In this document: positions 25,648 to 34,004 of the stretch, one piece after another
Layout: each line of letters opens with the position of its first letter
How positions within the stretch are numbered: the stretch's first letter is position 1
NCBI RefSeq assembly: GCF_001660485.1
Contig: NZ_CP013979.1
Coordinates: 2,418,001 to 2,482,000, forward strand
Source of the DNA: Agromyces aureus
GTDB lineage: Bacteria; Actinomycetota; Actinomycetes; Actinomycetales; Microbacteriaceae
Direction: 5' to 3'
Length of the DNA: 64,000 nt
Program-made: the position numbers and the translations under genes
The notes under the pieces: model-generated
Database searches by the model: none
Told to the model about the DNA's origin: nothing
What the model saw: only the letters and a program-made list of their open reading frames with translations

Positions 25648-26607
25648 TCAGGCGAGTGCCGAAGAACCGAGATCCCAGAGACGTCCCGCGGCCGATCGGT
25701 CGACGGCATACGCGGCAACGCCATTCGTGCGGCCTGCGCCATCGGGCACGGTGGCCGCTTCCTGGTTGTCCTCGAAGTACCGGCCGGTGACTCCGTCGAC
25801 GAGTGGTGATGCGGCGAGCAGGACTGTCGTGGAGGCTCCCTGTTGCGGTGTCTTGTAGAACGACTGCTCTATGCGGTTGCCCTCCTCGTCCATCGCGCCC
25901 ATGGATCTCAGCGTCTCGTCATCCAGATGCCGTTGGAGGCGCGTCGTGATCCACCCCGGCATGAGTGCGTTGGCGACGATCCCGTCGCCGCCCCACCTCT
26001 CGGCGATGCCGGTGGCGAGCAGGACATCCGCGGTCTTGGATTGCGAGTACGCAGTCCATCGGTCGTACGGACGGCGTTCGAACTGCGGATCGTCGAAATC
26101 GAACGGGGAGCGCAAGTGCGCGGAGGAACTCACGACGACGACTCTTCCCGCCTCGGCCGCACGGAGTCGGTCGCGCAATCCGAGTGCGAGCGCGAAGTGG
26201 CCGAGGTAGTTCGTCGCAAGCTGCGTCTCCCATCCGACGGACGTCAACTGCCTGGTCGGGATCGCCATCACGCCGGCATTCGCCACGAGCGCGTCCACTG
26301 CACCGTCGACCGAGCGGGTGAATGCGGCAACGGAGCTCGGACTCGTGAGATCGAGGGCGGCCGCCTGAACGGACCCGCGCCCTGGCGCTGCGGCGACCTC
26401 GTCGATCAAGGCTTGCGCGCTCGTAGGGTCTCGGGTGCCGATCAACACCTGACCCCCTGCTCGAGCGAGAGCTCGAGCCGACTCGGCACCGATTCCCGAC
26501 GCCCCGCCCGTGACGACATAGTGTCGACCGGTCAGATCCACTCCTTCGAGAACCTCGAATGCGGTGCTTCTCGAGTCGTATGGACTGGTCATTCGCTGCA
26601 CTGACAT
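25648..26607 (-). CDS. SDR-family NAD(P)-dependent oxidoreductase (WW-oxidoreductase/retinol-dehydrogenase-like)
   Basis: SDR of 319 residues. It has TGGASGIGAESARAL for cofactor binding, NAGVMA, VVVVSSSAHLRSPF with the catalytic Ser, and an intact YxxxK (A-Y-S-Q-S-K). The extended C-terminus is typical of the RDH/WWOX-like group common in actinobacteria. ATG 26607 follows GGAGGGGA. A conserved near-palindrome lies 78 bp upstream. A broken piece of a closely similar gene occurs at 28472-28577, so this gene was once partly duplicated. Confidence 0.9.
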   Translation of the reverse strand: MSVQRMTSPYDSRSTAFEVLEGVDLTGRHYVVTGGASGIGAESARALARAGGQVLIGTRDPTSAQALIDEVAAAPGRGSVQAAALDLTSPSSVAAFTRSVDGAVDALVANAGVMAIPTRQLTSVGWETQLATNYLGHFALALGLRDRLRAAEAGRVVVVSSSAHLRSPFDFDDPQFERRPYDRWTAYSQSKTADVLLATGIAERWGGDGIVANALMPGWITTRLQRHLDDETLRSMGAMDEEGNRIEQSFYKTPQQGASTTVLLAASPLVDGVTGRYFEDNQEAATVPDGAGRTNGVAAYAVDRSAAGRLWDLGSSALA

Positions 26608-26684
26608 CGCTTCCCCTCCGCACCCTCCCACGCCGAATTCCCACAGCGGTCATCACTCTCACGCCCCGGAGGTACCACGAGCAC

Positions 26685-26698
26685 CGGTCATTTGACTC
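26685..26698. promoter_or_regulatory. Recurrent near-palindrome, site 1 (SDR promoter)
   Basis: CGGTCATTTGACTC, matching 12 of 14 positions of the shared GAGTCATTTGACTC word, 78 bp before the SDR start. A duplicated copy (CGGTCATTTGAGTC) lies at 28563-28576. Confidence 0.5.
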
Positions 26699-26759
26699 CA
26701 CCCATCATCTGCGCCCGGATCGGTCGGCCCAAGTGCGGACCCCAGCAGGGACCACGTCG

Positions 26760-26975
26760 TCAGCCCAACCCGGTGACGAGGTTGATGAACGTCGCCAGGA
26801 TCACCGCGCCGAAGAGGTACACGAGAAGGGTCTGCGCCAGCACGATGCGGCGGACCGCGTTGGTGCGCACGTTCGTGTCGGCCACCTGATAGGTCATGCC
26901 GAGTCCGAACGAGAAGTAAGCGAAGTCCGTATACATGGGATCCTCGTCCTGGTTGAATTCAATGCCGCCGATCGG
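26760..26975 (-). pseudogene. Truncated copy of the DUF1345 membrane protein (3' end only)
   Basis: These 216 bp encode the last 71 residues of a DUF1345 protein, from [18 protein letters not shown] to INLVTGLG. Only about six residues differ from the same part of the intact gene at 28631-29278 (for example EFNQDED for DFNQDDD). Upstream of PIGGI the similarity stops abruptly. An in-frame start at 27026 would give an 88-residue protein with a foreign N-terminus, probably not functional. Confidence 0.85.
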
Positions 26976-27026
26976 GTGAATAGATGGCCAGGACCGCACA
27001 CTCGCGGGCGGTAACCCACCGGACAA

Positions 27027-27443
27027 CAGGACGTACTACTCCCCCGACGCTCGCCCCCAAGCCAGGTGGGGTACAACGACGGCCACCCGCTGTTAGAGAG
27101 CAGAGGCCGGCATGCCGAAAGAGCGCAATGCGACCGCCGCTCAGCAGTCTTGACCTTCTGCCAATTCAGGCCGTGCCAGAGCAAGCCGCTAGCTCTCTCC
27201 AGTCTGCTCGGTCAGAGTTGCTGAAGATCTTGGGTCATTCGACACAGATTCGGTACAGCACGGTGTCGATACCGTCGGGGCCGGCGACAAGTCATTTGAC
27301 TCAAGAGAACTGCCTACCGAACTGCGAATCTCTATCCCACAGGATCCCTGCTCGACATCGAGAGCCTCGAAAGGCTATATAGCTCTAGGCATTCGATAGT
27401 CGTTCCGAGTAGGTCTTGACTAAGACGAAAATGGAGGTCGATC
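27027..27443. other. Intergenic region upstream of the alpha/beta hydrolase
   Basis: These 417 bp contain no gene I can support. They hold the recurrent near-palindrome AAGTCATTTGACTC at 27289-27302, 142 bp before the hydrolase start, and an AT-rich CTATATAG at 27374-27381 that could belong to a promoter. Base composition is less GC-rich than the flanking genes. Confidence 0.5.
27289..27302. promoter_or_regulatory. Recurrent near-palindrome, site 2 (hydrolase promoter)
   Basis: AAGTCATTTGACTC has perfect AGTCA/TGACT arms around TT and is the best copy of the shared word (13 of 14). Confidence 0.55.
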
Positions 27444-28280
27444 ATGACGTTTGTCACCACGGAAGATGGCGCAGAAATCTTCTTCAAGGACTGGGGCAGT
27501 CGCGATGCCCAGCCCATCATGTTCCACCACGGCTGGCCGCTGTCCGCGGATGACTGGGACGCGCAGATGCTCTTCTTCCTCGGAAAGGGCTACAGGGTCA
27601 TAGCGAACGATCGGCGAGGTCATGGCAGGTCCTCACAGATCAGCACCGGCCACGACATGGATCACTATGCGAGCGACGCCAACGCAGTGGTCGAGCACCT
27701 GGACCTGCGCAACGCAATCCACATTGGCCACTCGACCGGCGGTGGCCAGGTCGCGCGTTACGTCGCCCAATACGGAGAACCACAGGGGCGAGTCGCGAAG
27801 GCCGTCCTCGTATCCTCCGTGCCCCCGATTATGGTGCAGACCGATGCCAACCCTGACGGAACGCCCATCTCAGTTTTCGATGGATTCCGCGACGCGCTGG
27901 CGGCGAACCGCGCTGAGTTCTATCAGGTGGTGGCCTCTGGGCCGTTCTACGGCTTCAATCGCGCCGGCGCCGCCATCTCGCAGCCCGTGATCGAAAACTG
28001 GTGGCGCCAGGGGATGATGGGCAGTGCACTGGCCCACTACGAGGGCATCAAGGCCTTCTCTGAGACGGACCAGACGGAGGATCTGAAGGCAATCTCCGTG
28101 CCTGTTCTGGTCACTCAGGGTGACGACGACCAGGTCGTGCCCTACAAGGACGCGTCTGTGAAGCAGGCTGAACTTCTCCGCAACGCGACCCTCAAGATCT
28201 ACGAGGGCTACCCACACGGCATGCTCACCACGCACGCCGACGTCATCAACCCCGACCTTCTCGCCTTCCTCCAGGGGTAG
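27444..28280 (+). CDS. Alpha/beta hydrolase of the non-heme haloperoxidase/arylesterase type
   Basis: Serine hydrolase of 278 residues. The fold markers are HHGWPLSADDW (oxyanion HG), VIANDRRGHGRSS and the nucleophile elbow GHSTGGG. The acid lies in TQGDDDQVVP and the His in YPHGML. The triad is complete. It looks like cofactor-free chloroperoxidase-type enzymes, which act mainly as esterases or perhydrolases. AATGGAGG precedes ATG 27444. A strong terminator follows. A 23-codon remnant of a second such gene sits at 34005. Confidence 0.92.
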   Translation: MTFVTTEDGAEIFFKDWGSRDAQPIMFHHGWPLSADDWDAQMLFFLGKGYRVIANDRRGHGRSSQISTGHDMDHYASDANAVVEHLDLRNAIHIGHSTGGGQVARYVAQYGEPQGRVAKAVLVSSVPPIMVQTDANPDGTPISVFDGFRDALAANRAEFYQVVASGPFYGFNRAGAAISQPVIENWWRQGMMGSALAHYEGIKAFSETDQTEDLKAISVPVLVTQGDDDQVVPYKDASVKQAELLRNATLKIYEGYPHGMLTTHADVINPDLLAFLQG

Positions 28281-28302
28281 ATCGGTTCATTCCACCAACG
28301 AG

Positions 28303-28333
28303 ACGGCGCACCCGGAGAGCTCGGGTGCGCCGT
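28303..28333. terminator. Terminator of the alpha/beta hydrolase gene
   Basis: ACGGCGCACCCG and CGGGTGCGCCGT form a perfect 12-bp stem with a 7-nt loop, 22 bp after the stop codon. A short TTCG follows rather than a long T-run. Confidence 0.75.
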
Positions 28334-28372
28334 TCGAACGCGACTATCGGCATCTCGAAGATCCGCGCCGGC

Positions 28373-28471
28373 GATCTCGTCGATCACGTCGATCTCGTCG
28401 ATCTCGTCGATCTCGTCGATCTCGTCGATCTCGTCGATCTCGTCGATCTCGTCGATCTCGTCGATCTCGTC
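28373..28471. repeat. Tandem repeat, 11 copies of a 9-bp unit (GATCTCGTC)
   Basis: Eleven head-to-tail units; unit 2 reads GATCACGTC, the rest are identical. On the minus strand it reads as repeated Asp-Glu-Ile. It lies exactly where the SDR remnant has its Leu-Ile-Asp-Glu codons, so it probably grew by slippage from the SDR sequence GACGAG-GATC. Period 9 keeps any reading frame open. Confidence 0.95.
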
Positions 28472-28577
28472 GATCAGTGATTGCGCGCGCGTCGGGTCTC
28501 GTGAACCGAGCGACACTTGCCCCCTGCTCGAGCGAATGCTCGCGCTGTTTCAGCGCGGGCACCGGTCATTTGAGTCC
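28472..28577 (-). pseudogene. SDR gene fragment, duplicate of part of 25648-26607
   Basis: On the minus strand this piece reads ARAETARAFARAGGK and, after a one-base shift, SLGSRDPTRAQSLIDE. The intact SDR has AESARALARAGGQVLIGTRDPTSAQALIDE at the same place. The fragment is joined directly to the copy of the promoter motif (28563-28576), so the SDR 5' end has been deleted between them. It is not functional. Confidence 0.8.
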
Positions 28578-28630
28578 ATCCGTCAGGTTCATCTTCGGTC
28601 CCGCGCCGGTCATCTGCTAGGAGGACGTCG

Positions 28631-29278
28631 TCAGCCCAAACCGGTGACGAGGTTGATCACGGTCGCCAGGATGACCGCGCCGAAGAGATACGCGAGCAGC
28701 GTCTGAGCCAGCACGATGCGGCGAACCGCGTTGGTTCGCACATTCGTGTCGGCCACCTGATAGGTCATGCCGAGCCCGAACGAGAAGTAGGCGAAGTCCG
28801 TGTACATCGGATCGTCGTCCTGGTTGAAATCGATGCCACCGATGGGATCGGTGTAGTACTCGCGTGCCACCCGCAACAGGTAATCGGTCTGGATGAGGGC
28901 CCAAGATGCCGCAACACTGAGCACCGACACCCCGGCCAGCAGGAACGATTCGACCTCGCCGGCATCCTTGGTCTCGATCAGCACGACCGCCACAGCGCCC
29001 AAGCTGATCAGGCTCCCGACGATCGCCAGGAGCCTGGCGAACCGTCGCCCGGGATCCTCGCGTACCGCATGCGATCGCGTCGCAGCCGCATCCATGGGCC
29101 AGATCATGAGCAGGATCCACACCGTGGCCGTGCCGGCACCCGCAGCCCAGCCGGCGAGCAATGCGGACGCGAACCCCAGGGCGAAACCGACCGGCACGGC
29201 CACCGCGAATCCGACGAACGCCGAGACCACGGTGCGAACCGCCGTGCCACCGAACCGATGAGTATGAATTGCGGTCAT
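28631..29278 (-). CDS. DUF1345 family membrane protein
   Basis: Membrane protein of 215 residues with about five hydrophobic segments. Family-typical features are the acidic [22 protein letters not shown] stretch (here quoted as [17 protein letters not shown]) and the C-terminal [17 protein letters not shown] helix. ATG 29278 gives MTAIHTHRFGG. It lies 13 bp after the alkylpurine glycosylase on the same strand. Function of the family is unknown. A truncated second copy is at 26760-26975. Confidence 0.85.
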   Translation of the reverse strand: MTAIHTHRFGGTAVRTVVSAFVGFAVAVPVGFALGFASALLAGWAAGAGTATVWILLMIWPMDAAATRSHAVREDPGRRFARLLAIVGSLISLGAVAVVLIETKDAGEVESFLLAGVSVLSVAASWALIQTDYLLRVAREYYTDPIGGIDFNQDDDPMYTDFAYFSFGLGMTYQVADTNVRTNAVRRIVLAQTLLAYLFGAVILATVINLVTGLG

Positions 29279-29291
29279 GGTTGCGATGCTG

Positions 29292-29984
29292 TCACGTCGG
29301 AGACGTTCGGTCGTGTTCGGTGCCGTACCGTCTCGGCGTCCTCGGGTTCTTCGCCGCCCGATATGCGCTGACGGTGGGGTCACCTGTGATCCAATACCGC
29401 CACGGATACATGGCAGCATCGCCGCCCAAGCCGCTCACGCCGACACGCGGCCCTGACGAGCGATCCAACCGCCACGGTGCGTCGGGAACGAGGAAACTCC
29501 ACGAACCGCCGAAGAGATCGTCGCCGTTGTTCGCAAGCGTCACCCCGAGGGCCTGGGCAACAGACCCGGGTCCGCGAGCGAGTTCCGTGTGCGGAACGGG
29601 TGACTTCGGCCGTCGGGCCGCTCGACGCGTTCCGGCGAGTTCCTCCCCTTCGATGACGTCTCCGGCGCGGATGAGACATCCGTATGGCTGGCCGGGATGG
29701 CCGGTCACCAGGTTCACGGCATGATGCAGGCCGTAACTGAAGTAGCTGTAGACGTGACCGGCGGCCCCGAACATGGTCGCGTTCCTGGCCGTCAATCCGC
29801 GGAATGAGTGCGCACCGGGATCGCGCTCGCCTGCGTACGCCTCGACTTCGGTGATCCGGATGGCCACCGTGCCATCTTCATCGCTCTTCGCGACCACGCA
29901 GCCGAGCAGCTCGGGCGCGACGACCAGCACGTCGCGAACAAAGAAGGCGCGCGTCGTGGGCCGGTAGCCCGATTCGATCGACAT
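29292..29984 (-). CDS. DNA-3-methyladenine glycosylase (AAG/MPG type)
   Basis: Base-excision repair enzyme that removes alkylated and deaminated purines. The 230 residues contain the MPG signature: RITEVEAYAG with the catalytic Glu, DPGAHSFRGLTARNATMFG and HVYSYFSYGLHHAVNLVTG, then LIRAGDV. ATG 29984 gives MSIESGYRPTTRAFF; longer in-frame starts exist but run into the cupin-side intergenic region. It forms a likely pair with DUF1345. Confidence 0.93.
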   Translation of the reverse strand: MSIESGYRPTTRAFFVRDVLVVAPELLGCVVAKSDEDGTVAIRITEVEAYAGERDPGAHSFRGLTARNATMFGAAGHVYSYFSYGLHHAVNLVTGHPGQPYGCLIRAGDVIEGEELAGTRRAARRPKSPVPHTELARGPGSVAQALGVTLANNGDDLFGGSWSFLVPDAPWRLDRSSGPRVGVSGLGGDAAMYPWRYWITGDPTVSAYRAAKNPRTPRRYGTEHDRTSPT

Positions 29985-30078
29985 CTCAGCCCTCTCACCG
30001 TGAACTGATCCGCACGATGTGCCGTGGCCCCCAAGGGCCGAGCCGAGGCGGATACCGTCGCCCCGGCTCAGCCTGCCG

Positions 30079-31293
30079 TCATCGCAGGGGCACGATGCCC
30101 TGCGTCTGCCGCGGGAACATTGCGATGACCTCTTCGGGGATGTTGAGGTGCTGCGCGACAAGCTTGGGCGGCAGATGCGCAAGCCAGTTCGCGAGCGAAA
30201 CCTCTTCGTAGTGGTCGCTGCGGAACGTCTCGAGGAAGATCAGGGGCTCGTCACCCGTGTTCTCCACGTAGTGGCCGAGGTTACGACGCACCAGCCCGAC
30301 ATCGCCGGCCTTGAAGTCCATCGTGTTCGCGTGTGGGCCGGTGTTGAACACCGTCATCCGCGCGGATCCTTGCAGGAAGTACTGCCACTCGTCGGCGTTC
30401 GGGTGCCAGTGGAGTTCGCGCATGCCGCCCGGCTCGACCGTCGTCAACGCTGCCGCCACCGTCGTGGAAGCGGGGAAGTTGGAGCTGTCGGCGATCTGGA
30501 TGCGCCCGCCGCTGTTCTCGTGCACCGGTACGGACTGGCCCAACCGGAAGATCACCGGCTCGGTCCCGCCCCACTGGACGCCGGCCGCGAGTTGGTCGGC
30601 CTCCAGGTCGCCCGGTACTTCGCCGGGAAAGATCCACAGGTCATGCAGCGGGATGTCTTGAAAGACTTCCTGCGCGACCCCGAAGTTCTTCGCCAAGACG
30701 TCGGGGGGTGTGTGGGCGAACCAGTCGGTGAGAAGCAACGTGTTGCTCTCGGACTGAGCGCCGTCGTCGAACGCGAGGACGAATTCTGCACCGTCGGGCC
30801 CGAGCCCCTGGAGGGAATGCGGAAGGCCAGGCGGGAAGAACCAGAGGTCTCCGGCGAAGACGTCTTCGACGCTCGGCAGTCCAGCGCGGCTCAACGTGGT
30901 CACTCGGCAGCCACCGCGGGTCATCAGGGCCCACTCTGCCGTCTGGTGCCAATGCAGTTCACGAATTCCGCCGGCCTCCAGGTACATGTTCACGCCCGCG
31001 ATCTCGTCGGAGATCGCGAAGTCGCTCTGGGTCACTTCGCGTGCCCATCCTCCGTCCTGCACCCGACGCGGCGAGATGTTGAACGACGACCAGAAGAAGG
31101 GTTGCGTGCTGACATCCGTCGGCGGTGCGATGACGGAACTGGGGAACTGCTCCTCGAGGGCCGGATTCCGCGGTCCGTCCATCACCGTGCTCGCCGGATT
31201 GTCGACGGTGTTCACCACACCTTCCGCCGGAAGGTCGGGGTTTCCATACGTCGGCGTTTCGTGGTGGGGCGCTGAGACGTCGCTTGAGTCCAT
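30079..31293 (-). CDS. Oxalate decarboxylase-type bicupin
   Basis: Mn-dependent bicupin of 404 residues, expected to convert oxalate to formate and CO2. Cupin 1 has ligands His114, His116, Glu120 and His159; cupin 2 has His295, His297, Glu302 and His341. The N-terminal lid reads S-E-S-N (181-184) beside LLLTDWFAHTP; OxdC enzymes carry S-E-N-S there, and the lid Glu (here about 182) marks decarboxylases rather than oxidases. No signal peptide is visible. A recurrent near-palindrome lies 109 bp upstream. The role may be oxalate degradation or acid-stress tolerance. Confidence 0.92.
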   Translation of the reverse strand: MDSSDVSAPHHETPTYGNPDLPAEGVVNTVDNPASTVMDGPRNPALEEQFPSSVIAPPTDVSTQPFFWSSFNISPRRVQDGGWAREVTQSDFAISDEIAGVNMYLEAGGIRELHWHQTAEWALMTRGGCRVTTLSRAGLPSVEDVFAGDLWFFPPGLPHSLQGLGPDGAEFVLAFDDGAQSESNTLLLTDWFAHTPPDVLAKNFGVAQEVFQDIPLHDLWIFPGEVPGDLEADQLAAGVQWGGTEPVIFRLGQSVPVHENSGGRIQIADSSNFPASTTVAAALTTVEPGGMRELHWHPNADEWQYFLQGSARMTVFNTGPHANTMDFKAGDVGLVRRNLGHYVENTGDEPLIFLETFRSDHYEEVSLANWLAHLPPKLVAQHLNIPEEVIAMFPRQTQGIVPLR

Positions 31294-31401
31294 GGTTCGA
31301 TCTCCTTGTGTGGGAAGGCGAACCTGGCTCAGTCGTCGGCTGAGGCTCGCCTGGATGGTCTTGTCAACGACAGCGAACCAATGAGACGAGGCACTTTGCT
31401 T

Positions 31402-31415
31402 GAGCCATTCGACTC
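31402..31415. promoter_or_regulatory. Recurrent near-palindrome, site 4 (cupin/quinone oxidoreductase divergent region)
   Basis: GAGCCATTCGACTC matches 12 of 14 positions of the shared word and stands between the two divergent genes, 109 bp from the bicupin start and 130 bp from the oxidoreductase start. Confidence 0.45.
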
Positions 31416-31545
31416 GACTGAGCCATCGCGATCCACACGAGCGCTTTTACTCGCGACGCTTGCGTCGGTCGCGCATAGCTTCAGGCTGGAGCCGACTTCG
31501 GTGAGGACATGGAGCGAGTCGGTCCCGATAAGACGGAGGTGCACC

Positions 31546-32502
31546 ATGCGTGCGATCGGCTTCAATGTGTTTGGGGGGCCAGAAGTGCTCCACGAGCTCG
31601 AGCATCCGGATCCCGAGCCTCGATCGGACGAGGTGCGGATTCGTGTCGCGGCGTCGACGGTGAACAACGGCGACACGTACATGCGCAAGGGGCAGGTGGG
31701 CTCGCTCGCGCACCGCCCGCCCTGGGTGCCCGGTATGGAAGCCGCGGGTGTCATCGATCAGGTCGGCGCGATCGCGTCATCGCGGTTCGCAGTCGGCGAT
31801 CCAGTGACGGCATTCGTCATACCCACGGACCCGCGGGGCGGCGCGTACGGCGAGCTCGCGGTGACCTCTACCAGGCGCGTGATCGAAATTCCGAAGGGCT
31901 CCACAGTCTCGGAAGCGGCGACCCTGCCGATGAACGGGATTACCGCGCATCTGCTTCTCAATGCGATGAGCCTCCGGCCAGGTGACGTCGTCGCGGTCAT
32001 CGGGGCGGCCGGCGCGGTTGGTGGCTACGTGGTCGAGCTTGCGCATGCGGCTGGATTCACGGTGATCGCCGATGCAGCTCCGAGCGACCGAGAACTCGTC
32101 GCACGGTTGGGTGCCGACATCGTGGTCCCGCGCGGGGAGCAGGTACTTCGTGCCATCCATGCTGCTGCCGACGGTGAGGTCGATGCTGTGGCTCTGACGA
32201 CCGCCCCATGGCTGGATGCCGCCAGCATCGTGCGCCCGGGCGGCGTCGTGGCGACTGCCGTCGGGATTTCGGATGGCGCCCAGCTGTCGGCCGCACGTCG
32301 TCGAGGAGTGCAAATCGTTCCAGTTCGTGTCGATCTGGAAGAAGATCCCGCACCGATGCTCGAGCTGCTCCGGCAGCTCACCGAGGAAGGGGCGCTCAGC
32401 TTGCGCGTGGCGGACGAGCTCCCCGCTCGTGACGCCGCAGAGGCGCACCGGCGTCTCGAGGCCGGTGGGCTTCGCGGTCGGCAAGTTCTGCGATTCGATT
32501 GA
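31546..32502 (+). CDS. Quinone oxidoreductase-like MDR-family reductase
   Basis: NADPH-dependent reductase of 318 residues in the medium-chain superfamily. The N-terminal GroES-like domain (GGPEVLHELEHPDPEPRSDE) leads to the cofactor domain with VVAVIGAAGAVGGYVVELA. It lacks the zinc-ligand Cys/His pattern of alcohol dehydrogenases, so it belongs with zeta-crystallin/QOR enzymes that reduce quinones or enones. ATG 31546 has CGGAGG upstream. It diverges from the bicupin gene. Confidence 0.9.
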   Translation: MRAIGFNVFGGPEVLHELEHPDPEPRSDEVRIRVAASTVNNGDTYMRKGQVGSLAHRPPWVPGMEAAGVIDQVGAIASSRFAVGDPVTAFVIPTDPRGGAYGELAVTSTRRVIEIPKGSTVSEAATLPMNGITAHLLLNAMSLRPGDVVAVIGAAGAVGGYVVELAHAAGFTVIADAAPSDRELVARLGADIVVPRGEQVLRAIHAAADGEVDAVALTTAPWLDAASIVRPGGVVATAVGISDGAQLSAARRRGVQIVPVRVDLEEDPAPMLELLRQLTEEGALSLRVADELPARDAAEAHRRLEAGGLRGRQVLRFD

Positions 32503-32522
32503 CGCGCCGCAGCGGGCCTCGT

Positions 32523-33002
32523 TCAGTCATCGAGTCCGTCGGCCCCTGCGACCGCCCAGTTGTCCAGCGAGTCCATCCGCAATCGTGTGAGAGTGAGGCC
32601 GTCGATGAGCCAGGCGTCGCCGACTCTCGCGTAGGTTTCACGGTATTGGCCGTAGCCTCTGTGCCCGTCCGGGGCGTCCACTGCTGCTGGAAACGTGAGC
32701 AGGTCCTCCATCGCCCAAATTCCTGATGCGGTGTTCGCCCCTGTGATTTCGATCTCCGGCATGTGTCCGTGATGCACGGTGGGTGCTGCCCCGACAAGAT
32801 CGCGGATCGTGTCTGCGAACTGCTTCGGTGAACTCCAGGTGATGCCATCGGTGACGAGGTGCGCATCGGGTGTGAACAAACTGAGCAGCTCGTCGAAGCG
32901 CTTTTCATCTACGAAGCGGAAGTATCGGGCCTTCAGTTTCTTGATCTCCTCGATCGCCTCCAAGGCGTCGATTCGGCGAACGAGGTCGTCATTTCTGGTC
33001 AT
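32523..33002 (-). CDS. NTF2/SnoaL-like protein
   Basis: Small cone-fold protein of 159 residues. The pattern IKKLKARYFRFVDEKRFDELLSLFTPDAHL and the later GDAWLIDGLTLTRLRMD are typical of SnoaL-4 domains, found in isomerases, dehydratases and many proteins of unknown activity. It overlaps the aquaporin gene by 14 bp and is translated after it. Confidence 0.85.
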   Translation of the reverse strand: MTRNDDLVRRIDALEAIEEIKKLKARYFRFVDEKRFDELLSLFTPDAHLVTDGITWSSPKQFADTIRDLVGAAPTVHHGHMPEIEITGANTASGIWAMEDLLTFPAAVDAPDGHRGYGQYRETYARVGDAWLIDGLTLTRLRMDSLDNWAVAGADGLDD

Positions 33003-33792
33003 TTTCAGCTTCTTTCGTTCCGTGGTTCTGTGTTTCGAAGAGCGGTCGGAAGCTCACTCCCGCGATGACGGCGCCGAGCGTTGGCGCGGCGATCGAGAGC
33101 CAGAGCTGCGCAAGAGCTTCTTCGCCACCCCACACGGCCGTCGCGATCGATCTCGCCGGATTGAATGAACCGTTCGAAACGGGGATTGCGAGGAGAGCCA
33201 CGAGCGTGAGCGTCAGCCCGATTGCGAATGGGGCGACCCTCTGAAGAGCGGAGGATGCCGTGACGCCGAGAATGACCCAGACGAAGAGGCACGTCGCGAC
33301 GACCTCGACGAGGAACGCCGACGCCCAACTGAAGCCTCCTGGGGACAACGCGCCCCAACCTGTGGAGGCGAATCCGCTCGCGCGCGCCCTCTCGAGGAAG
33401 CTGTCAGGTCCGCCGGCCGCGACGCCAGCCACTAGGCAGGACGCAGCGAGTCCCCCAGCGATCTGAGCAACCACGTATGGCGCCACGTCCCGCCACCGAA
33501 ATCGTCCTGCGACTGCCAAGCCAGCGGTAACAGCAGGGTTGAAGTGTGCTCCGGACACCTGACCGAACGCTGCCGCGCCGACGACCACGCTCAAGCCGAG
33601 CGCGAGCGCGACACCGAGGAACCCGATGTTCAGCCCGTTCGAACCGGAGTCGAAGTCGGCTGCGAGAATCGCCGCCCCGACCACCCCGAATACGAGGATG
33701 AACGTGCCGCATGCCTCCGCCGCGAGCCGTGTTCCGTAGGTCGGCGTGGCTGAAGATGTGGCGTCCGGGGCAAGCACATTGCCGGTCATCAT
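32989..33792 (-). CDS. Aquaporin / MIP-family channel
   Basis: Six-helix channel of 267 residues with both NPA boxes: GAHFNPAVTAG (about 82-92) and NGSFNPARSIAT near 213. EACGTFILVF is the first-helix signature. ATG 33792 is favoured, with GAGAGGGG just upstream; ATG 33789 is in frame. Residues around the second NPA (NPARS) favour water or peroxide over glycerol, whose facilitators have NPARD. Neighbouring peroxidase and redox genes make H2O2 a possible solute. Confidence 0.92.
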   Translation of the reverse strand: MMTGNVLAPDATSSATPTYGTRLAAEACGTFILVFGVVGAAILAADFDSGSNGLNIGFLGVALALGLSVVVGAAAFGQVSGAHFNPAVTAGLAVAGRFRWRDVAPYVVAQIAGGLAASCLVAGVAAGGPDSFLERARASGFASTGWGALSPGGFSWASAFLVEVVATCLFVWVILGVTASSALQRVAPFAIGLTLTLVALLAIPVSNGSFNPARSIATAVWGGEEALAQLWLSIAAPTLGAVIAGVSFRPLFETQNHGTKEAENDQK

Positions 33793-33893
33793 CGTCCCCT
33801 CTCGTTGGGTGCTCTGAGCTTCGGACGACGATCTGCGGGCCCGCATCGGCTGAATGACCCTCCCGCCTCGTCCACTCCGGTGCCGTAGGGATC

Positions 33894-33907
33894 GGGTCTT
33901 TTGACTC
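33894..33907. promoter_or_regulatory. Recurrent near-palindrome, site 5 (aquaporin/crcB divergent region)
   Basis: GGGTCTTTTGACTC matches 11 of 14 positions of the shared word and is about 100 bp from both divergent starts (33792 and 34005). Confidence 0.4.
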
Positions 33908-34004
33908 ATTCACGGATGACCCGGGGTGGCGTGAAGTAGACGGCGACGACGGGCGCACTTGGACTCGTCACCTCATTCGCGTCACGATGGCTAGGAGAGC
34001 TCGC

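Noticed and set aside
25641..25660. Another GAGTCA-type operator (GACTCAGGCGAGT)
   Set aside because: Half-sites are in the opposite order and it overlaps the SDR stop rather than a promoter.
28373..28471. Possible CRISPR array
   Set aside because: Units are 9 bp with no spacers; it is a simple tandem repeat.
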